Translations under genes and position numbers: made by a program
Notes under the pieces: generated by a model
The model's input: the letters and a program-made list of their open reading frames with translations, nothing else
Told to the model about the DNA's origin: nothing
Database searches by the model: none
NCBI RefSeq assembly: GCF_963259705.1
Contig: NC_081850.1
Coordinates: 39,393,167-39,457,166, forward strand
From: Myotis daubentonii
Lineage: Eukaryota; Chordata; Mammalia; Chiroptera; Vespertilionidae
Direction of reading: 5' to 3'
Length of the DNA: 64,000 nucleotides
Part shown: in pieces, positions 10,481 through 22,249 of the stretch
Numbering within the stretch: position 1 is the first letter of the stretch
How the letters are laid out: each line of letters starts with the position of its first letter

Positions 10481-11589
10481 AAAAGCAAGCTCTACCGAAG
10501 CCCAGCATTCCTCTAAAGATCAGCCATGGGGTTTGGGACCAACATCATGATCTGTTGGGCCGTTTGCAGAACTGTCTGACTCGAGGCATTCAGTCCTCAA
10601 TTCAATTTCAGGACACCTCTTTCCCACATTATACGCACCCTATTCATTTTTCTTTCTACTCTTTCTCCCAACACTTTCCTTTTCACTTCAGGAAAACCTC
10701 TCCTTCTGATCCATTTCCATGATTCAGAAAAAAAAATGCAGTGCAAAGGAGAAAGAGTAGAAATTAGGATAGATCAGTTAACTTCTAAAGCTCCTGAGAG
10801 TTTCCAGAGGAACAGCCAGTGCCCTTCAGAATCCCCACAGACCTTTCCCTCCTCCTCTAACTGAACCTAGTAGTCTTCAAGTGCAGGTGTGAATGGTAAG
10901 CTACTAATTTAAATGGGCTGTTTTTATCTTTTGCTTAATTACATATGTTTTCCACAATACTGTTGACTTCTATAAGCACAGATGTATATTTTTTTCCTGC
11001 TACATTGTGGGTAAGATATGCTTTTTTATGTGAATGTCTAAAAATTGGAAAACAATGGCTATGTTTCAGTGGGAAAATGTATTGAATGGACTTAAAAATC
11101 AAACTTTGGAGTTTGAATCCATAGCTAAACAGGGAACAGCCTGAATATCAGTCTTGAATTGTACATAAATGCTATGGGCTAAAACAGAAACATATTTGAG
11201 GTACAAAGAGAACTATGAAATGAGCCCTCTCCACAACAGCATACCAATTAAAGCTTTTTAAGCTGTGTTTCTGGAACACCTGTATATTCACCAAAAACTG
11301 CCTGCACTAGAGACTTAGGGTAAGACCACATGCAGCCAAACTCATTGTGTCCACCTTCCTCCTCAGAACACAATAGGTACTAAGTGCTTGATAAACTGAA
11401 CTAAACTACTATTGTTTTTATACTGCATTTAAATTACCATTTCCTTCATGCTTGTAGCATGTTATAACATATTCATTCAACTCATAGTCATCTGTTTTGG
11501 TTTTATATTTGTCTTTATTTTTCTATCCCATCATAGTTTCTCAAATGCTAGCCAATCACACAAGCTCCTTGGAGTATAGTGTAGAAATA
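10481..11589. other. Unique DNA containing one copy of a 24 bp exact repeat
   Basis: No gene is recognised. The segment at 11086-11109 recurs exactly at 13119-13142 (see findings). Confidence 0.4.
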
Positions 11590-11829
11590 CTTATTAAAAT
11601 TTTTTAAATATATATTTTATTGATTTTTTACAGAGAGGAAGGGAGAGGGATAGAGAGAAACATCGATGAGAGAAAAACATCGATCAGCTGCCTCCTACAC
11701 AACCCCTATTGGTAATGTGCCTGCAACCAAGGTACATGCCCTTGACCAGAATCGAACCTGGGACCCTTCAGTCCGCAGGCTGACACTCTATCCATTGAAC
11801 CAAACCAGTTAGGGCCTTATCAAAATTTT
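11590..11829 (-). mobile_element. Ves SINE, full length, with target-site duplication
   Basis: The body at 11604-11815 reads as the reverse complement of the bat Ves SINE. It has TTTTATTGATTTTTTACAGA and GGAAGGGAGAGGGATAGAGA at the left. GAATCGAACCTGGGACCC (B box complement) and CCATTGAACCAAACCAGTTA (A box complement) lie at the right. Flanks CTTATTAAAATTTT (11590-11603) and CTTATCAAAATTTT (11816-11829) form a 14 bp duplication with one change. Confidence 0.93.
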
Positions 11830-11928
11830 TAATTGCATGTATTTTTTCAGCCAGTAACTCCACCTCTAAAAAGTAATCTTATCTATGTTTGTGTACATAT
11901 ACTGGGTAAAAGCACATTCATGAGATTT
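11830..11928 (+). mobile_element. L1M fragment, part 1
   Basis: CAGCCAGTAACTCCACCTCT followed by a diverged GTACATATACTGGG region resembles the L1 ORF2 stretch that usually reads CAGCAATTCCACTTCTAGG. It continues after the Ves-like SINE at 11929-12097. Confidence 0.6.
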
Positions 11929-12097
11929 TTTTTTTTTAATCCTCACATGAGGATATATTTTATTGATTTTAGAGAGGGGGCAGGAGAGAGAAACATCAGT
12001 TGGTTGCCTCCCGTGTGATCCCTGACTTGGGATCGAACCCGCAACCTTTTTAGTGCATGGGACAATGCTCCAACCAAATGAGTCATCAGCCAGGGCT
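11929..12097 (-). mobile_element. Ves-like SINE, older or shorter copy
   Basis: The A-tail complement, ATTTTATTGATTTTAGAGAG, GGGATCGAACCCGCAACC and GAGTCATCAGCCAGGGCT show an antisense tRNA-derived bat SINE. It lacks the middle of the full-length element. Flanks CATGAGAT and CACAAGAT may be a worn target-site duplication. It splits an L1M copy. Confidence 0.8.
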
Positions 12098-12510
12098 CAC
12101 AAGATATTTTTACAGTGTTTGTAATTGTAAAAAAAACTAGAAATCATTTTTTGAGATGACTTTTTACATAAATTAAGAAACACCTTTGAAATGGAAATAT
12201 ATGTAGATGCTAAAAAATGAGAGAGATCTATTTGTGCTTATATGTAACTGTCTCCTAGATATAATTTTATATAAAACGATGTAAAATATGTAATGCATCT
12301 TCCTATGTGTACAAACACACAATTTGTTTATATATAGCAAATTTCTATAAAAATTCAGAAGGCATTTTTAACGGTAACTGCTTTTTGGGAGGGAGAATTT
12401 GGAATTAATTATCAGTGATGAGACGTCCTCATTGTTTTCATTGAATGCTTTCTTGTACTTTTTAAAATTTTTGCCATGGCCTATATTACTTCTTCAATTA
12501 ATAATTTTTA
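12098..12510 (+). mobile_element. L1M fragment, part 2 (ORF2 end and 3' UTR)
   Basis: TACAGTGTTTGTAATTGTAA followed by ACTAGAAATCA matches the L1 pattern GCATTGTTTGTAATAGCAAA then CTGGAAA. Downstream AAAATGAGAGAGATCTATTT and TTTGGGAGGGAGAATTTGG follow older L1M 3' ends, finishing in TTGTACTTTTTAAAATTTT. Same insertion as 11830-11928. Confidence 0.65.
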
Positions 12511-13594
12511 AAAACAGAAGTCACCATAAATAAAAAAAGTCACAACAGAGTTTAAATGTAGACATAATATTGTGTTAAATAGAGTTTGCAGAGTTAAAGG
12601 GATTAACAAAAGCATCTTCCCCTAACTGTTTTGCTTCTTTAAAGAGTAAGAGATAATTTCTGCTGGCAAGGCCTCATGGAGGAGACTGTTATACAATTTA
12701 GTCTATGAGCATAGAATTTCAACTCTAACATTTTCCAATAATATTTCAATTTGCAGCATAATAAATCCAGGAACAAATCCAGAGTAAATGTCTAATCCAG
12801 ATCAAAGCAAATAGCGGCTGAGTAGAATGAGAAACATTTTTTTCCACATCAACTCTAAACTGTGGTGTACCCTCTCAGGTTGTACTCTTGCACCTGCATT
12901 GAGTTCCTGGGGTGACAGACAGGAGAAGCCCCTGTGCTGACCTACCTAGGGTTCTGTTTGCACAATTCAAATATCTGAAAGGAGAGAAAATGTTTGGCTG
13001 CGTCCATCAGACTTGGTGGCCGGTACTTGGATAAACCCCCTGAATGATGCACAAGATGCAAAAGGAGGAAAAAGTGTAACTGTGTGGTCTATGGGCAGTG
13101 ACAAGTTGGGTCTGGAGGATGGACTTAAAAATCAAACTTTGGGGTTAGCACTGTGCACCGTTATTTTGGCCTCAGGTTGGCTTCCATCCCAAGGAATTTG
13201 TGCCGAGTTCCAAGGAAAAGGCGTGCTGTGATAGAAACCAGGCCAAATCAAAATTGCATCTCTGGAGGTGTGTGACCTTAGGTGAAGTTAAGTCACCTCC
13301 CTGACCTCATTTTTCTCTTGATTAAATATATTGATGGCACGATTTCCAAAATCCCTTTCAGTTTGCACACTCACAACTGTACCACTTAAAAGTAAGCTGG
13401 GAAGTAAATAGTTCTTCACTTAAAACATATTTGAGTCGGTCCAATGAAACAAAGTGCTTGGTTATGCAGAGTGCATCTGGCTGCTTCTTCTCCAGCTTGC
13501 TCAGGAGTCAGTGTTTTTCAGAGTCTGATGAACATGGAGACTCCCTGCCATCACAAAGTGGTGGGAGTCCTCCTGTCATGCTGGGAAGCCTAGC
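12511..13594. other. Unique DNA with second copy of a 24 bp repeat
   Basis: No gene is recognised. A 72-codon open frame (13013-13231) has no family motif. The exact repeat of 11086-11109 lies at 13119-13142. Confidence 0.4.
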
Positions 13595-13806
13595 CAGTGG
13601 TTGGCAAACTGCGGCTCGCGAGCCACATGTGGCTCTTTGGCCCCTTGAGTGTGGCTCTTCCTAAGCCTTAGGAGTACCCTAATTAAGTTAATAGCAATGT
13701 ACCTACCTATACAGTTTAAGTTTAAAAAATTTGGCTCTCAAGAGAAATTTCAGTCATTGTACTGTTGATATTTGGCTCTGTTGACTAATGGGTTTGCCGA
13801 CCACTG
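13595..13806 (-). mobile_element. nhAT (nonautonomous hAT) element
   Basis: 212 bp with terminal inverted repeats: CAGTGGTTGGCAAACTGCGG at the left and GTTTGCCGACCACTG at the right. The interior contains CGCGAGCCACATGTGGCTCT, GTGTGGCTCTTCCTAAGCC and TTTGGCTCTGTTGACTAATG, known from bat nhAT families. GCCTAGC precedes and GCCTAGA follows the element, an approximate 7-8 bp target-site duplication as expected for hAT. It has no transposase and would depend on one in trans. Confidence 0.9.
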
Positions 13807-14077
13807 GCCTAGACCATCCTGAATGGACTTTCCCCATTGCCCACATGACTCCCTAATGGTTCTCTGATCACCTTGGGAGAGTTTGCAAGCACCGAGGTGA
13901 CACTCTGCTCTCTAAGATTTGTAATCTGGTCATTGGACTGAGACAATAACAAACACCTCAAAGGATACTATCATACTAATTGTGGCAGGAGCAAGACGTA
14001 GCTTAGAGGGGCTTTAGTCATATTCTACAGTTCTACACCATCGCTGATCCATTTGGTCAAACAAAATAAATATGTGT

Positions 14078-14350
14078 AAAGAGCCAGCTTTGCCCTAGCC
14101 AGTTTGGCTCAGTAGCTAGAGCGTCGGCTTGTGGACTGAAAGGTCCTGGTTTGATTTCAGTAAAGAGCATGTACCTCAGTTGCAGGCACCTCCCTGGCCC
14201 GGGCCCTGGTTGGGGTACATGCAGGAGATAACTGATTGATGTGTTTCTCTCACATTAATATTTCTCTCTGTCTTTCCCCTTCTCTTCCACTCTCTCTAAA
14301 AATCAATGGAAAAAACATCCTCCAGTGAGAATTAAAAAAGAGCCAGCTTT
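14078..14350 (+). mobile_element. Ves SINE, sense, with 14 bp target-site duplication
   Basis: The element begins GCCCTAGCCAGTTTGGCTCA (A box region), continues with the tRNA-like part and B box region CTGGTTTGATTTC. It ends in the CT-rich tail and AAAAATCAATGGAAAAAA. Flanks AAAGAGCCAGCTTT at 14078-14091 and 14337-14350 are identical, so the insertion is fairly recent. It carries about 15 extra bases (GGCCCGGGCCCTGG region) in the middle compared with its neighbours. Confidence 0.93.
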
Positions 14351-14600
14351 GCGGACTCACAACCAGTGTATTGCACAGGCTCCATATTCAGAAGGGAGGC
14401 CTGCCCTTGGGGTTGAATACTCTGCAGTTGCCGTCTTGAAATTCTTAGTAATTTTATTTAAATTTGCATTCTGTACGGGAGGTTCGATGACACAGTGGGG
14501 GATGTGCTGGGGCTTTGTGGCCTAGGCTGAACTACAGTCCATCTCCCCTGCCTCCCTGGGATGGATTCTAGTCATCCCAGCCCCACCCAGCAACAGCCCT

Positions 14601-14618
14601 CCCCCCCCCCCCCCCCCC
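14601..14618. repeat. Poly-C tract
   Basis: An uninterrupted run of 18 C. Prone to length error in sequencing and to length change in vivo. Confidence 0.95.
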
Positions 14619-15239
14619 GCAGAGTCCTAGGTGCATTTGTCTAGTGAGTATCCCCATGCCTGAGGGAGTGTAATTGCAAATAAAAATCACCATGGCAGAT
14701 GGGAAGAGAGACCACAGAAGAAGGAAACTTTTTTTTCCTGCTTTCTGAATAAGGGTCCCCATCTTTTTATTTTGTACTAGGCCGAGCAAGTTATGTAGCT
14801 AGCTTTGTATATACACAATAGATATGAAAGTCCCTGAAGTCCCTCCTTTCACAGGAATGGCTGATCTTAAACCCCTTCTATGTATACACATTCTGGAGCC
14901 AATCCAGTACCTGTAAAGAACAGAACAAAGAGCCGCAGAGAGTGTGGGGAGAGAATAGAAATGCCAGGTTTGTTGGAGGTGGGATTATCCCTTCCAACTC
15001 TGGTCTCCGCACTGCCAGGACATGTCCTCTACCTCACCTTTCTGGATGTGAAGCTAAACTGTTTTTATCAAAATAAAATGTACTCTGCCTTTAAGGATAT
15101 AAAGAGGAACAATGCCTATATTATATTAACGAACTACCTGAAAGGAGAGGATACAGTCACCTAGAATGGTAATTAACAGTGAATGTGTGAGGCAATCTAT
15201 GAAAGAAGCTAGGAAGATGGGTTCTCAAGGAAGATTGTG
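14619..15239. other. No recognised feature
   Basis: Unique sequence with a 94-codon open frame at 14880-15164 that shows no family motif. Probably noncoding. Confidence 0.4.
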
Positions 15240-15422
15240 CTTAGATTCCACTCCTGGCTAATGCCTCACTAGCTGCCCGCCTTTGGACAAGGTGACCTCT
15301 GTATTTTAGTGCTCTCATCTTTAAAAATAGGATTATAAGAGTAGCTCCCCTAGTAACTGTTGCAAGGATTAAATGCTTAGGACAGTGCCTAGCATATAAA
15401 AATGCTTTAATAAATGTTAAAT
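15240..15422 (+). mobile_element. MIR SINE, sense
   Basis: ATTCCACTCCTGGCTAATGC, GGACAAGGTGACCTCTG, TGCTCTCATCTTTAAAAATA, GTTGCAAGGATTAAATG and CAGTGCCTAGCATATAAAAA follow the MIR order to its AATAAATGTTA end. Confidence 0.8.
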
Positions 15423-15625
15423 ATAAGGGTGCAAAGAAAGGAAGTTTTTGAGAGTCTCAGGGCAATCAGTGAAAGATTTGCAAGGTACCAAGACAAGTGT
15501 CCCTTGTTGAAAATTTGTATGACATTGCTAAGAAAGCAACTGTGAGCTTAATATAAAAGTTTTCATTAAGACAGATCTCTGGTAGAAAATCTAGTTGAAA
15601 ATGCTTTATGTCATTTATTTGAAAA

Positions 15626-15670
15626 CACAAACACACTCACACACACGCACACACACACACACACACACAC
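15626..15670. repeat. AC/GT microsatellite
   Basis: About 45 bp of AC dinucleotides with a few interruptions (ACTC, ACGC). Confidence 0.95.
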
Positions 15671-17156
15671 GAGAACACTACATGCTTTTAAGTTATTTCT
15701 GAAATGTTTACTGTTGGTTGGTTTTTCCAATCTCACAGATCTTGATTTTGTATTAAGTAGTTCTAATGGAAGGATGCAAACATCTGTCATATTGTGGCTC
15801 TTTCCTTCGCTACACTGCCACACCAACTTATTGGAGTTACAGTTTAGGGTAATTCTGAGTAAGACAAAAGCGACATCTGTCTATCCAGCAATCTTTTATT
15901 TATTTATTTTTTACTAGCAGAATCCTATGCCCCTGCACTGATATAACATCATTTGATGTTTTAAAATAAATCCTATTGGAAATAATGCATAAAAAGTGCA
16001 TCTATCTGAGTATAAAGTTTGCATGTAATAGACAGGGTTCCTAAAATACCAATTTAGTTAACTGAGTTCAGTTAATAGTTGTGTATTCTAGACTATTCCC
16101 AGCACCAATCTCAAGGGTCATGGAAATATATCAAATATGCTGAGGGTGATTTCCTTGAGGTTTACTGATGATCATTTGGTTGCTCTGGATTTAATTATGA
16201 GTAGTCATTCCTGAGAGTATCTGCACAGAAGGCCAAATAGCTGATGTTGAAAATAAAAGTCAGGAAACCATTCAAATGATGCCAGTTTTCCTAACATTGA
16301 TGGAATGAAATCTTATTAACAAGGTCATGTATTTTTACTGATCTGCAATTTTCATATATACCTATTAACAGAAGGAGCAAAGAGAGGATGCCCATAAGGT
16401 AAATTAGATCTGTCTTCTAGTTTAATTTTAGGTAAATAAAGGAACTCTATGTTTGGTTTCAAGACATAGGTCCCAGACCATATTGAACGATATGAATGAT
16501 AGTTCAAAAGGTGCCTTAACTTCTCAGAACTCTCCTTTCATCCTGTGTATAAAGAACAAAGTGAACTAGATACTCTATAAAATGCCCTCTATCTCCAATA
16601 GTCTTCAAATCTATCCTTAGTGGATTAGGTGACTTTACACAGCCTGATCCCCTGTCAAATCAAAGAACTGGGTGTCATTGGAATTTAAATGATTGATGAC
16701 AGAAATAGGAAGTCAAGAGGTTAATAATGTAACCAGGATAGTGGGTTTACCAGGAAGAGTATCTCTGTGGTAGTGGAATCAAGAAGATTCATATAAAAAC
16801 ACAATAAGATACTCAATTTCACTTCTATTGTAAGAGATTTTGGGATGGCAGAAACAGATAGAAAAGGCAGGAACATTACAGATAAAATCTTAGAAGAAAA
16901 TATGGTTTCATATGGAGATTTTTAGCTTGTCCTGAGTAGAGAAATATTTCAAATTTCTCTATGTTTGTTTTCTAAGAGATAGCTTTAGATGATGCAATAT
17001 GACAGGTAATGGATTTCACATAATCCACTGAACACTTAAAGGAGGTGTGAGTCTGAATTCCAAGTAAATTCCTTAGATCATACCGGAACTAAAGTGGCTG
17101 AGTTATCATATGAGATGGAAATAATTTCATAAAATTATAATCAACGTCAGTCTGAT
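15671..17156. other. No recognised feature
   Basis: AT-rich unique DNA; no gene, RNA or clear repeat. Confidence 0.4.
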
Positions 17157-17365
17157 AATAATATATACTATTTATTGAGTGCCTACCATGGATCAGGAAT
17201 TATGCTGGATAATTGACATATAACATCTAATCTAATGCTTACAGCATCATAGGGGGGACAATTTGTACCTGAAACAAATGTTCAGAAATGTAAGCAACCT
17301 GCTCAAACTCACAGGGCTGGTAAATGAGAGATTGAAACCCAAACCTCACTGATTGAAAGCCCACA
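17157..17365 (-). mobile_element. MIR SINE, antisense
   Basis: TATTTATTGAGTGCCTACCA, GGATCAGGAATTATGCTGGA, then AATGTAAGCAACCTGCTCAA and CTCACAGGGCTGGTAAATGA follow the MIR reverse complement. Confidence 0.75.
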
Positions 17366-18744
17366 CACACTCCTTCCCATCTTCCATCCTGCCACTCTTG
17401 GTATTTTATTGGGTGAGTCAATCTTAAGAGGCACATATTCTGACATTGTAAACACCACAATACTGAGACTACTGTATCATTACCGTATGTATATACCAGT
17501 TTGTACATATTTTATATTTGTATATATTTAGTATATATAGGTATATATGATCGATCTGTAACCAACTTTTCCTTCCAAGTGGTGGTAAAATATATAAAAA
17601 TAAATCAATTGCCTGGCATAGGATGTTCAAAAAATACTTTAGAAGAATTATCTTAGCAGTGGAATCTTAAAGTTAAGTTGGATCCAGTCCATGGGGGAGA
17701 AAGTGATTTTACAGAGGAAGGAACTTTTTCAAAGAAGGGAATAAAGTGAGCCAGTATTGGACTGAGGACCCACAACATGCTAATGTTGTGCTAGGTACTT
17801 CCTTTATTTTACAAGGGTGAGAAATGGCCCAGCAGACTATAGTTGAATAGGTATTCTTGAATAGATAGTCATATATAGTGTACACTAACTTTAACAATGG
17901 ACCACACAGTGTATATTTAGCTTAAAAACTGCTGTAACAATCTGTGATTGTATATGACATCACATAGGTAATCAATGATGAATTAATATGAAGACCATGA
18001 ATGAGCAAATGTTCTGTGACAACTACTTCTTGGTTTTAAAAGATTCATTCAATTTTTTTTCTCCTCTTCTCATAGATACCTTAAAAATAAGCAGTTAAGG
18101 CTGGATTATCATTATTAAACACTGACAGGGATTCACTTCTCAGAGTTAGATGCTCATCACCAATCAGATAGACAAGTCTTTTTCTGCTACACCAGGCTGA
18201 AAACCTAACTGAAAACGGTCAAAGTGACAAAGACATTATGCATATCCTGTCAGGATATGCACAAGTGGGAGCTTCAAGTTCACGAAGAGCAAGGTCTTTT
18301 TCTAATTGGCCTAGTTCATTGCAATACCTCATTGCAATGTAACTCTTCTATGCAAAATAGCCTTTCTCTCCCATGCAAATTAGCCTTCCTCTCCCCTTGC
18401 AGAAATTAAAAATTGTGGCCCAAGGAAAGAATCTAGGTGACTACTTTGAGAGACATAGAAAGAGAGATTGGAAATGTTATGAATATCCTTTACAGTGATG
18501 CTAACAATATTCTAGGCAGGACCAGGACTAGGTTAAGGTGAGTGAGGCACCATTTCATGCATTTGCATGATTCTAAGAATGAATGCCTCCCTTAAATTTA
18601 TAGCCCATGCCCCTCACATGCTTTTCCCCAGTCCCAGTCCTCAGTCAAGAAGAGGACAGTTATAAAATTACTAATTTTCTCCTGTTTATAAATTCACTCT
18701 GGTTTCTCTGATCTTAAAAGTTTTGAACACCATGGCTTATCTTT
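17366..18744. other. AT-rich DNA
   Basis: Contains a TATATA-rich patch (17510-17550). Nothing coding is recognised. Confidence 0.4.
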
Positions 18745-19265
18745 TCTTTTCCTTGCTTCAAAAACTTCCATTATTTTTCTGCTGCCTTAGAAACTAAAGC
18801 CAGATTCTTACCTCTTACCAAGAACGTTTGGCCCAAAGCTGACTTTCCATCCTTATCTTACATGGAGTCAGGGGGCTGATCAATGGCTACACTGTCAGCT
18901 CCTGCATTTCATAACCCATCTCCACTCCTATTTCCCATCTGTGCCAAAGAATAGCTTTTAACTGGTTGCTTCCAGCCTTTTGATCATGATATGTCTTCCT
19001 CTTGGCAGTTCTCTCTCTTTATTGCTTGTAATGTACAATGTGTATACCGTTCATTAAAAGCCCAATGGCATGCCCTTTCCTCTGGAAGGCCTTTTCAAAA
19101 CCCACCCATTAGAATTGCTCCTTTTATTATTAACAAAAACAAAAATGTTATTTGCAGTTATGTGACTACCCTTTGGACTCCTGGAGGGAAGAATCCATTG
19201 TGTTTGTTTCTGTTCTCATGGAACCCAGCAATGAGCTGTACATGGTGGGCCCTCGATATATTTGC
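18745..19265 (+). mobile_element. L2 LINE 3' end, sense
   Basis: The L2 order is visible: AAAAACTTCCATTATTTTTC, AGAAACTAAAGCCAGATTCT, a central CTCCTTTTATTATTAAC stretch, CTCCTGGAGGGAAGAATCCA and AGCTGTACATGGTGGGCCCT. These follow the L2 stretches for AAACTCCTTA, CTGTTCC, CTCCATGAGGGCAGG and CACATAGTAGGTGCTC. Confidence 0.65.
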
Positions 19266-20710
19266 ACCCCACTGCATGATTGGGCACATTCTCTAGTAAA
19301 GTAAGTATGGATTAATAAGCTTTTGGCGAGAGCAAATGCAAGCTCATTTCCTTCTTTAATCAGCAAAGTAGATTTTAAATCTAGGCTTTTGCAAGTTTAG
19401 GCTAATTCTACTGAGTATAAAGACTAGGAAAACCCTTATACCTAATAAATGACTTCAGGGTGAGTACATGGTGTAATTGTATTTTGAAAATTACAATCTG
19501 CATGAATACAAAGCAAATAAGTCTTGGAAGCACAAATATTTGAAAAGCTAAAAAAATTATGAACATGATGTTCTTTGGATTCAAATGTTGATGGGGAGAA
19601 ATTGCATCTATGGCAGTCCATCTGCCTTAACACTTACAATGCCATTCAATTCTATTTAATCAAGTTTACTATACTTCTCCATGCTTGATTTGGAGCTAGC
19701 TGACAAAGCATAGGAGCTCAGGACAAAGATTAAAAAAACGATTTTTTTCAGTGAGTCCTTGTTAACAATGAGATGAGTTATACCTATCAGGTTACAGTGA
19801 CTCCATAGCTAACACAAGAAGAAAAGACATTGGTAGAAAGAAGCATTTATGAACCCCAATTATACAGAGGACAGAACATTGGTTATACCAGAAAAGAGAA
19901 AATGGATTTCAAGATGGAAGCTATTTGAACAGATTTTGAAGGTTGAGTGGGAATTGTCCAGATAGCAAGAGAGGAACTGCATTCTATGAAGTGGAAACAG
20001 AAATATATGGAATTCTGAATGGTTTAATATAATCTAAGATCCATTACATTTTTAAGATATAAAATGTCTTTGCAAGTCAACATAATTTATAAATACAAGT
20101 TGATGATATTTTACTATACAAACTAAACTATTGCTACCAAAATGTTTCCAAATATATCTACAATATTCCTTTCTGGTTCTAGACTCAAGCTAACTATCAT
20201 TACTTAATTTTAGAAAGCCCAAAGTTGTCTGTGCTAATCAAAAGCCAACTGACATTTCTCAGTATAAGCAGCAGAATTCCATAGGTATAATGAGGTTTTC
20301 TCATTCTAAATTAGTCCAAGATAACATAGTTGTATGTGAATGTTGGTGAGGTTGTTTCCAGCTGTAAATTCTGTAACACCACTTTACCAAATTTTTGTCT
20401 CTTTGAAGATTCTTCATTTCCTTTGAATTTGAAAGTCACGCCACCAAAACTTGTTATCTGCACTTGTGTATTGAGACCGGATGATGAGTAGAGAGGTGAA
20501 AATAGAGTAGGGAGAAGGTGCAATGGGGACATGAAGGGGAAAGAGGGTGCTTCTGATATATTGGTCTCCTTTTTCTCCAGTTCATTCTCTCTGAAAAGTG
20601 ATCCTGGCACTACGACAGCTGTGCTCCAGGATGAAAGGCAACCTCAAATACAAGCCAAGCTTGTAAATCACTGTAAGCATGTGTGCATGTGTGTGTATAA
20701 TATTTATATA
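19266..20710. other. Unique AT-rich DNA, possible L2 trace
   Basis: 19880-20000 (GGAACTGCATTCTATGAAGT) faintly resembles antisense L2. A 99-codon minus-strand open frame at 20311-20610 has no motif I recognise and is bordered by a Helitron. I would not call it a gene. Confidence 0.35.
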
Positions 20711-20890
20711 CCAGAGGCCCAGTGCATGAAATTCCTGCACAGGTAGGGTCTTTAGTGGCTGCCAGCCAGGGCCTTTCTTCGTTCCATGTCACCCCCTGGT
20801 GGTCAGCACATGTCATAGCGAGCGATCGAACTCCTGGTTGGTCAAACTCCTGAGGGGACCCTGTGCATATTAGGCTTTTATATATATAGA
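20711..20890 (-). mobile_element. Short HeliBat-type Helitron, antisense
   Basis: Read on the minus strand, it starts TCTATATATATAAAAGCCTA and ATATGC, as Helitron 5' ends of this family do. It ends with a GTGCA...TGCAC hairpin (20722-20740) and TGGGCCTCTGG, giving a CTGG terminus. The flanking bases fit insertion between A and T with no duplication. At 180 bp it encodes nothing and would need helicase/Rep supplied in trans. Confidence 0.88.
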
Positions 20891-20993
20891 TAGGCATTGT
20901 ATATACATATTTATGCATCTATAACATGTGCATATATGGTTGTATACTGTGCTATACATATAAACATTTGCTTTTATGTATATATAGTTTCTA

Positions 20994-21281
20994 TCCTATC
21001 TAATAATAGACAAACATGGTAATTGACCGTACCTTCGCTACACCTCCCATTGGCTAATCAGCATGATTAGCCGCCAACAAAGATGGCGGTTAATTTGCAT
21101 ACGTAGGCTCCAAGCAGCAGAGGGAAGACTGAAGGCGAGCTGGAGCAGTGAAGATGGAAGACTGAAGGTGGCTCCAGCCAGAGCGAAGGCCTGGGTCCCG
21201 GGTGCCGGAGGAAAACCTGTGCCGGCAGCCAGGAGAAGGGAAGGCCTATTGCACGAATCTCTTTGTGCAACAGGCCTCTAG
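20994..21281 (+). mobile_element. Helitron, sense, nonautonomous
   Basis: 288 bp starting TCCTATCTAATAATAGACAA and ending ACAGGCCTCTAG. A 3' hairpin has stem TTGCAC (21249-21254) with GTGCAA (21265-21270), 11 bases before the CTAG end. It sits between A (20993) and T (21282). The interior is GC-rich and includes CAACAAAGATGGCGGTTAAT, a segment shared by related bat Helitrons. Confidence 0.9.
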
Positions 21282-21799
21282 TATAACTATAAAATGAAAT
21301 GATTTTTGCAGAAGTGTTTTATAACTCCAAATATATAAAGGATATAGTATACATGCAAAAAATGTATACATACAATACATATTTTTCTTCACGTAGAATA
21401 TTTCTAATTCTATAAAACTTGTATAGAGTGTCTACTTAACAGGTAAGAGATAGTAACTGAGTCTATGTCTATATTATCTGTATATTCCTTTATATCACCT
21501 GAAAGAATTTCTGTCTAGCTAGAGATCTAAACACTTCAGAGAGAGAAATTCATTTAGAGTTGGTGGTGCTTTTATTTTGTCAAATGCATAAAATATTTGA
21601 ACAATGAAGTAGAAAAGTACAAAATGGGAATATAATTATGCCACAAATATCATAGAATTTTAGAATGAAATGGGGTCTTGGAAGTCATATAATGTACCTT
21701 CACTTAATGCAGGGATTTACCTCCATAGCCACGGTTTTCCGTTGTCTGTTGAAAACGAAAAGGCATAGGAGCTCAGTGTCTCACTAGCCAGGTCACTTC
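21282..21799. other. No recognised feature
   Basis: AT-rich DNA. A stretch near 21650-21730 may be an old repeat but is too diverged to name. Confidence 0.35.
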
Positions 21800-22165
21800 A
21801 GCAGGTATCCTGAGCACCTGCTATGTGAAAGCTGAACGGAGCACTCAGGTAAGGCTCACAGATGAATCTGGGAAAGCACATGTCCTCAAATAGCTTCTCG
21901 GCTGGAGTCATAGGTATGATCTCTGCATTAACAGATGACAGCACAAGGCAGTGGTGGTATCTTAGGAGCAGCAGACTCTCAGGGCTCTGGGAGTTACTGA
22001 AAGGAGGTAACCCACTTGATGGCAGGGGTAAAGGGAAATCAAGCAGGGCCCCATGGAGTAAATGGCATTTTAAATTGTGCAGGGTGAACTTTATTTAGAC
22101 ATGTAAAAAGAATGGAGAAGCATTCTAAAGAGAAGGAATGGCATATGCCAAAGGGTGATTGCTAA
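21800..22165 (-). mobile_element. L2 LINE, antisense
   Basis: CTGAGCACCTGCTATGTGAA, a mid stretch with AAATCAAGCAGGGCC, and GGAATGGCATATGCCAAAGG match the reverse complement of L2 (GAGCACCTACTATGTGCC; AACAGCATGTGCAAAGG). Confidence 0.6.
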
Positions 22166-22249
22166 AAACTCTTTCCTTAGCTGCTGTCTCTCTGAAACAT
22201 CAAATGCAGGGTAAGTATACTTTAAATATACAAGACAGTTTTCACAGGT

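Noticed and set aside
14092..14336. tRNA gene, because of A and B box-like sequences
   Set aside because: The boxes belong to a tRNA-derived Ves SINE; no cloverleaf or proper tRNA 3' end is formed. The same applies to the other Ves copies.
20311..20610. 99-codon minus-strand frame as a small gene
   Set aside because: No recognisable domain, no splice or promoter context, and no evidence of codon constraint from a single sequence.
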